Positions 59,252-64,000 of a stretch of 64,000 nt of DNA are shown piece after piece. The notes below the pieces were generated by a model that saw only the letters and a list, made by a program, of their open reading frames with translations, was not told where the DNA came from and did not search any database. Numbering within the stretch: the first letter of the stretch is position 1; each line of letters opens with the position of its first letter. Source of the stretch: Clostridium vitabionis (GTDB lineage: Bacteria > Bacillota > Clostridia > Lachnospirales > Lachnospiraceae); NCBI RefSeq assembly GCF_015351765.1, contig NZ_JADKQA010000002.1, positions 330,913 through 394,912 on the forward strand, in the 5' to 3' direction. The position numbers were made by a program, and so were the translations under genes.

Positions 59252-60649
59252 ATGAATGCCAAAATCAAGGATGAGCAGCTTTTTGCTGTGATTGCGTTTA
59301 TGGCGGGAATCCTGCTGATCTTTCTGATTCCCCCTATGTGTTCGCCGGATGAGAACAGTCATTACATCAATGCATACTCGCTGGCAAGAGGAATTTTCTT
59401 TCCGACTGTGTCATCAGATGGCTATATGGGAAGAATGCTTCCGCAGAGCCTGATTGACTTTGTTGAAACCTATAATCACAAATTTGCCGGCCATCTTGAT
59501 GTGCAATATACTTTTGCTGAAGCTCATCAGAATCTGACAGCTTCGGAATCTTTCGGTAATTTGGCATTTTATGATTACTGGAATGCGGACCTGAATCTCC
59601 TTGCCTACCTGCCGTCAGGCTTCGCCATCTTTTTATATCTGCAGATTTCCAAGCTGCTTCCTTCACTGATCTTGTCCAACGGCAATCTGCTGCTTGTCGG
59701 GAGATTTGGCAATCTGATTTTCTTCATTACAGCTATGTACTTTGCGATTAAGCGGACGCCATATAAAAAATCAACTTTGTTGATGGCACTGCTTCCGATG
59801 AGTATTGCCCTGGCATCGACCTTGTCCTATGACACCGTGGTCATCTCCATGACCGCTCTGTTGTTTGCGAGGCTGTCTGATCTTCTGCAGAGCGATCGAA
59901 GAGTATGCACGGCCGATATTGCCGTATTTGCCGTCTGCTCCTTTTTTCTATTCAATGTCAAGATGGTGTATGCCGCTTTCCTGCTCTGCTTATTTGCGGT
60001 TCCCATCCGAAGATTCATCGACCGAAAACAGTATGCAAGATCCATAGTGATTGTGGGAGCGTCGGGATTGCTTCCTTTTCTGCTGTTCCGCGTGTTATTT
60101 CGATTGCTGGTTAATAAGAAGAGATGGTATTATTATTCGTTCCTTCATCAGCAGTCATTGTTCCTGAGAGGCCATTTGTTTTCCTTTTGTCTTACGATCC
60201 TCCATTCCTTCCGGCAATATGCATCGTTTTATTTTCTCTCTTTTGTTGGAGACTTAGGACAGCTCGATTATCTATTACCTGTCTCACTCTGCCTGCTGCT
60301 CTGCTTTATATTACTGCTGGTGGTGATTATCGATTACGGGCAGAAACCCGTCGGTTTTTTGCTGAAAGGTGCCAACCTGGTTGCACTCCTGATTTGTCTG
60401 TATCTGACTTTTGCGGGAACTTATATTATATGGACAAGTCATGAGGTGGGAATTGGGGTGAACTACGTCTCTGGTGTTCAGGGACGGTACTTCATCCCGC
60501 TGATTCCGAGCGCAGGCATAATTCTGGCCAATGGAAGACTGAAAAACAAGGAAGCACTGACAGTTTTCCGTGATCGGATCTCTCTGATATTTATTGCTTT
60601 GTCTGTGACCTATACGGTTATGTTTACTTTCTTGCGCTATTGGGTATAA
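59252..60649 (+). CDS. DUF2142 family polytopic membrane protein
   Basis: 465 residues, about 11 membrane helices. IPPMCSPDENSHYINAYSLARG near the N-terminus is the PPDExxH-type signature of DUF2142 and resembles the acidic loop of GT-C fold glycosyltransferases; VQGRYFIPLIPSAGIILANG near the end is also typical. Likely transfers a lipid-linked sugar outside the membrane, probably using product of the GtrB-like gene that follows. Function inferred from family and context. Confidence 0.85.
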   Translation: MNAKIKDEQLFAVIAFMAGILLIFLIPPMCSPDENSHYINAYSLARGIFFPTVSSDGYMGRMLPQSLIDFVETYNHKFAGHLDVQYTFAEAHQNLTASESFGNLAFYDYWNADLNLLAYLPSGFAIFLYLQISKLLPSLILSNGNLLLVGRFGNLIFFITAMYFAIKRTPYKKSTLLMALLPMSIALASTLSYDTVVISMTALLFARLSDLLQSDRRVCTADIAVFAVCSFFLFNVKMVYAAFLLCLFAVPIRRFIDRKQYARSIVIVGASGLLPFLLFRVLFRLLVNKKRWYYYSFLHQQSLFLRGHLFSFCLTILHSFRQYASFYFLSFVGDLGQLDYLLPVSLCLLLCFILLLVVIIDYGQKPVGFLLKGANLVALLICLYLTFAGTYIIWTSHEVGIGVNYVSGVQGRYFIPLIPSAGIILANGRLKNKEALTVFRDRISLIFIALSVTYTVMFTFLRYWV

Positions 60650-60664
60650 AAATAGGAGCTGTCG

Positions 60665-61606
60665 ATGGATAAGATTGCCGTATTGATTCCCTGCTATAAT
60701 GAGGAAAAAACAATTAAAAAGGTCGTCGAGGATGCCAGAAGAAATCTGCCGGACGCGGCGATTTATGTCTACAATAATAATTCCAGTGATCGGACTGCGG
60801 AGATTGCAGCTGCTGCCGGAGCCATTGTCCGGAATGAGTTTATGCAGGGAAAGGGAAATGTCATCCGGCGTATGTTCCGGGAAGTTGATTCAGAATGTTA
60901 TATCATGGTGGACGGCGATGACACCTATCCTATGGAATTCGCTCCCCAGCTGGCGGATCGGGTTCTGAACCACAATGCCGATATGGTTGTCGGTGACCGG
61001 CTGTCCTCCACCTATTTTCAGGAAAATAAGAGACCCTTTCACAACATGGGCAATTCCGTTGTGCGGAGCAGTATCAATCATCCGTTCCATTGCAATGTCC
61101 GGGACATCATGACCGGATACCGCGCCTTCAGTTATGATTTTGTAAAAACCTATCCGGTTCTCTCCCGGGGGTTTGAGATCGAGACGGAGATGACTATTCA
61201 TGCTGTTTATCACAACATGCAGATCGACAATGTGATCATCGAGTATCGTGACCGCCCGGAGGGCAGCGTATCCAAATTAAATACCTATTCGGATGGCATG
61301 AAGGTGCTCCTTACCATCGCGAGACTGTTCAAAAATTATAAGCCCCTTGCCTTTTTTGGCACACTCGCGGGCGTTCTGGCCGTCCTCTCACTCATCTTCT
61401 TTGTCCCGGTATGGATGGCTTTCCTGAAGACGGGCGAAGTACTCCGGTATCCTACGCTGATCGTTTGCGGATTCACCATGATGGCAGCTCTGCTGTCCCT
61501 GTTTGCGGGGATGATTCTATCCAACCAGGAAAAAAATACCCGCAGAACATTCGAAATTCTTCGGAACATCGTACATTCAGGGAAGATGGCCGATAATCAG
61601 AAATAA
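60665..61606 (+). CDS. GT2 polyprenyl-phosphate glycosyltransferase (GtrB/DPM1-like)
   Basis: 313 residues. GT-A domain: MDKIAVLIPCYNEEKTIKKV, VYNNNSSDRTAEIA, CYIMVDGDDTYPMEF with the acidic metal site, VRDIMTGYRAFSYDFVKTYP and IEYRDRPEGSVSKLNTYSDG; then two C-terminal membrane helices (about 230-290). Such enzymes load a sugar onto undecaprenyl phosphate for use by GT-C enzymes outside. Sits between DUF2142 and the LtaS-like gene. Confidence 0.92.
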   Translation: MDKIAVLIPCYNEEKTIKKVVEDARRNLPDAAIYVYNNNSSDRTAEIAAAAGAIVRNEFMQGKGNVIRRMFREVDSECYIMVDGDDTYPMEFAPQLADRVLNHNADMVVGDRLSSTYFQENKRPFHNMGNSVVRSSINHPFHCNVRDIMTGYRAFSYDFVKTYPVLSRGFEIETEMTIHAVYHNMQIDNVIIEYRDRPEGSVSKLNTYSDGMKVLLTIARLFKNYKPLAFFGTLAGVLAVLSLIFFVPVWMAFLKTGEVLRYPTLIVCGFTMMAALLSLFAGMILSNQEKNTRRTFEILRNIVHSGKMADNQK

Positions 61607-61630
61607 CCATTGCGGTAAAGGGTGACACAG

Positions 61631-63235
61631 ATGAGAACGGCGAAGAAGCAATTTATCTTTATGGCAATAAAATATGCATCTGCCATAATGCTCACGATCC
61701 TGGCGTTCAGCAGTATGCATATGAAGAAATACTTTGTCGGAAGCCTTTTGGAACTGGGCATTATTTTCATTCTGTCGAATATCCTCATAACAAAGCACAG
61801 ACGTACTGCGTACATTCTGAACAGCATCCTGATTTTTCTCTATAATGTGCAGCAGATTGTCCTGACGTTCGGGATGAGTTATGTCTCATTTATCATGGTT
61901 GACAATCTGGGATCTCTGGAAGACCTGCAGGGGCGCGCTTTCGAGTACATCGCCTTCGCTGTTATTGGAACCGCGATTTCCTTCCTGCCGATCACGGAGG
62001 TTGCACTGATCCGGTTAGGTCAGCAGGTCTATCTGTCGGCGTTTCTGCTCATGGCGTGGGGATTCACGCTGATTTACGGAAATGCTTATTCTCCGATGTA
62101 CGGCTATGTCTCCCTCGGAATGCAGGAATTGCAGCATGCTCAGCAGAACCGATTTATTGAGAATCAGGAGAATATGACATCAGAGTTTTATCAGTCAGAT
62201 ATTGGAAGTTCCGTGCAGAAACCGGCGGAACTTCCAGATCATCCGAATGTTATTCTTATTTTCACCGAAGGTCTTTCGCAGGGGGTTATCGAGGATTCCC
62301 GCAATCTCACGCCCACGATCGCGGCTTACGAGGACAATTCCCTGAACTTTGACAATTACTACAACCACACGGCAGCTACATACCGGGGGCTGATCGGGCA
62401 ACTGTATTCGGGATACCAGCTGGATAATTATGACAGCAATACTCTGATTTCCCTGCAGGAGATACTGAAGGAATGGGGTTATGACACGACATTTATCAAT
62501 GTAGAACCGAACAACTATAAATTTACAAAATATTTGAACAGTTTCCAGTTTGACCATCTGCTCATGCCCGAAACAGATAATATGCTGTCGGATAAAGAGG
62601 CATATGCATTATTGTGGGATACTGTTCAGGGCAAGGAGCAGGAGAATAAGCCGTTTTTCACAGCAATGTATACGGTGGGGACCCATGTATCATTTGATTC
62701 ACCGGATGAGATCTTTGGGGATGGCAGTGATGCGGAACTGAATAAATTCCATAATCTGGATGCTCAGTTTAATACTTTCATGGATAAGTTTAACGAGAGC
62801 ACTCTGGCAGAGAATACGGTCGTTATCTTCACCACAGATCATGCAACCTTTGTCGATGACGCCTTCCGGACAGCATTTCCGGATTATCAGCGCAGCGATG
62901 GTTTTCTGGATAGAATTCCTCTATTTATCTACTACAAGGGAATCCCATCGGAACATATTGATGTCAGAGGAAGAAATTCCCTCTGCCTCGCACCGACAAT
63001 ACTCGACTATCTTGATATCTCCGCGCCGAATTAATTTTTGGGTCAATCCTTATTTCATAGCATTGATGAGGCGACTTCTGATTATGATATGATCTATACC
63101 ATTTCCGGAGACGAGCTGTTGACATCCGAAAATGCGATGATCACTTCTGTTGAACCGGCGATAGAGAACGTCATCAAGCAGAAAATTATGCAGTATCTCA
63201 CCGCAAAAACACAGCCAAGACTGCAGAAGGATTGA
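61631..63235 (+). pseudogene. LtaS-like phosphoglycerol transferase / sulfatase-fold membrane enzyme, interrupted by an in-frame TAA
   Basis: 534 codons with a single TAA at 63032-63034. The first 467 residues have membrane helices and the alkaline-phosphatase-fold active site: VILIFTEGLS, the Thr segment HTAATYRGLIGQL, YTVGTHVSFD and FTTDHATFVDD. After PN, the TAA stands where this family usually has Tyr (PNYFLGxSLF), and the same frame then continues FLGQSLFHSIDEATSDYDMI for 67 codons to 63235. So one base change (TAT or TAC to TAA) explains the break. The catalytic core is intact and the shortened protein may still act. It would decorate the polymer with phosphoglycerol or similar groups. 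Confidence 0.85.
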
Positions 63236-63306
63236 TGCCGTAGTTTATCTGTCCAGAGATTTCGAACAATAAAATAGATACATTATGTACCTAAACGCGT
63301 ATTCGA

Positions 63307-63335
63307 TTGACTCATTCGTGTCAAAAAAGTATAAT
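63307..63335 (+). promoter_or_regulatory. Promoter of the AAA ATPase gene
   Basis: -35 TTGACT (63307-63312) and -10 TATAAT (63330-63335), 17 bases apart, the nearest to consensus in the window; AGGAGGG (63351-63357) follows before the ATG. It marks the ATPase as a separate unit from the polysaccharide cluster. Confidence 0.75.
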
Positions 63336-63364
63336 ATCGATATGTGCGTTAGGAGGGACTGGGC

Positions 63365-64000
63365 ATGGCAGAAGAGTTTGTTCGGTTGGCGGGAGTCGAT
63401 ATATATAATTTAAAAAATGTCTGTGAAGGCCACATTATGCTTTCGAATAATCGGACGAAATACCAGTCCAGCATACTCGGTGTCTATGGACAAAACGGTT
63501 CCGGTAAGACTACGCTGATCGATGCATTGCAGATTTTGAAATATGTTCTGACTGGCAGACCTGTACCTGCCCAATATGCCGAGTACATCAATGTCGATGC
63601 GGATGCAGCAAGGCTCAGGTATGAGTTTGTCATCAATGATTCTGAAGGAACCAGTCATGCTTTTTACGAATTTTCCATAAAAGCTGTGAGGGATCAGTCA
63701 GGACAGAATTTGGATACCCCGTCCGACTCTGAGGATAACATAAAGGTATGCGTTTTTGATGAAGTATTAAAATTCAGCGTTGAGAATGATCGTGCAAGGA
63801 TGCGCAGAAGCACGGTCATGGATACGAGAAATGCGGATATATTTTTACCTGAGAGTAAGTATCAACTTTTGTTCGGGGATGATCAGAATGTAAAGAATAA
63901 ACTGCGGATTGCAAAGGCAATGGCTCTTGGCTCTTCTCAATCCTTTCTATTTTCCAGAGCAATGATTGATGAACTGCATAAGCAGGAAAATGGCAGCCAT
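63365..64000 (+). CDS. AAA-family (AAA_15/SMC-like) ATPase, 5' part
   Basis: 212 codons before the window ends. FVRLAGVDIYNLKNVCEGHI and the Walker A loop LGVYGQNGSGKTTLIDAL followed by KYVLTG are characteristic of the AAA_15/AAA_21 ABC-like ATPases found in OLD-, RloC- and RloB-associated proteins, many of which act in phage defence. The partner gene, if any, is beyond the window, so its role cannot be decided. The DNA is more AT-rich than upstream housekeeping genes. Confidence 0.8.
   Translation, partial: MAEEFVRLAGVDIYNLKNVCEGHIMLSNNRTKYQSSILGVYGQNGSGKTTLIDALQILKYVLTGRPVPAQYAEYINVDADAARLRYEFVINDSEGTSHAFYEFSIKAVRDQSGQNLDTPSDSEDNIKVCVFDEVLKFSVENDRARMRRSTVMDTRNADIFLPESKYQLLFGDDQNVKNKLRIAKAMALGSSQSFLFSRAMIDELHKQENGSH

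Noticed and set aside
1-64000. tRNA or rRNA genes
   Set aside because: No cloverleaf with T-arm GGTTCRA-type box or rRNA signature was recognised on either strand; a dedicated scan was not possible.

Overview
The window looks like a chromosomal segment from an anaerobic, fermentative Firmicute, most likely a Lachnospiraceae-type Clostridium relative. This is inferred from an oxygen-sensitive [FeFe] hydrogenase, a hybrid-cluster protein with its own ferredoxin, two FeoA proteins with FeoB, strong AGGAGG ribosome binding sites, TTGACA/TATAAT-like promoters, moderately high GC coding DNA, and secreted lipoproteins with Gram-positive-style lipoboxes. Species cannot be fixed from the sequence alone.

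Layout. 1-1462 is the end of an IS200/IS605 element (tnpB); a second, nearly identical copy with its tnpA lies at about 22.2-24.2 kb in the same orientation. Between them are: an AbrB/RelE-type toxin-antitoxin pair (1.7-2.3 kb); a sugar-acid uptake and catabolism locus (2.4-9.8 kb: SDR dehydrogenase, TRAP transporter DctPQM, RspB-like Zn-dehydrogenase, RspA/ManD-like dehydratase and a GntR/FCD regulator); a Phd/YoeB pair; a DUF1294 protein; an [FeFe] hydrogenase with three C-terminal rubredoxin-like knuckles; a TetR regulator; HU; an orphan ribbon-helix-helix antitoxin; an M3 oligopeptidase; Tag DNA glycosylase with a UPF0145 protein; an AgrC/AgrA-like two-component system; and a large exported alpha/beta hydrolase.

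24.2-44.5 kb holds a LOG/HD gene pair, a cupin-ferredoxin-Hcp operon, a set of exported enzymes (two gamma-glutamyltransferase lipoproteins, a zinc carboxypeptidase-like lipoprotein and two alpha/beta hydrolases), the feoA-feoA-feoB ferrous iron locus, a P1B-type metal ATPase, and the housekeeping pair rpsB-tsf. 44.6-63.2 kb is one long co-directional cell-surface polysaccharide cluster: a polyprenyl-phosphate sugar transferase, several GT4, GT2 and GT8 glycosyltransferases including large multi-domain fusions, an ABC exporter whose permease and ATPase both carry unusual extra domains, a DUF2142 membrane protein, a GtrB-like GT2 and an LtaS-like phosphotransferase interrupted by one in-frame TAA. 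The window ends inside an AAA ATPase gene with its own strong promoter.

The regulatory DNA is unusually readable. TTGT-N3-ACAA sites lie just downstream of the divergent TRAP and dehydrogenase promoters and again over the gntR promoter, suggesting one self-controlled local regulon. The hcp operon has a palindrome centred at -41.5 from its predicted start (class II activator geometry). The metal ATPase promoter carries an ArsR/SmtB-type palindrome. Both feoA genes are preceded by AGTTAG-containing inverted repeats. These are sequence-based predictions, not measurements.
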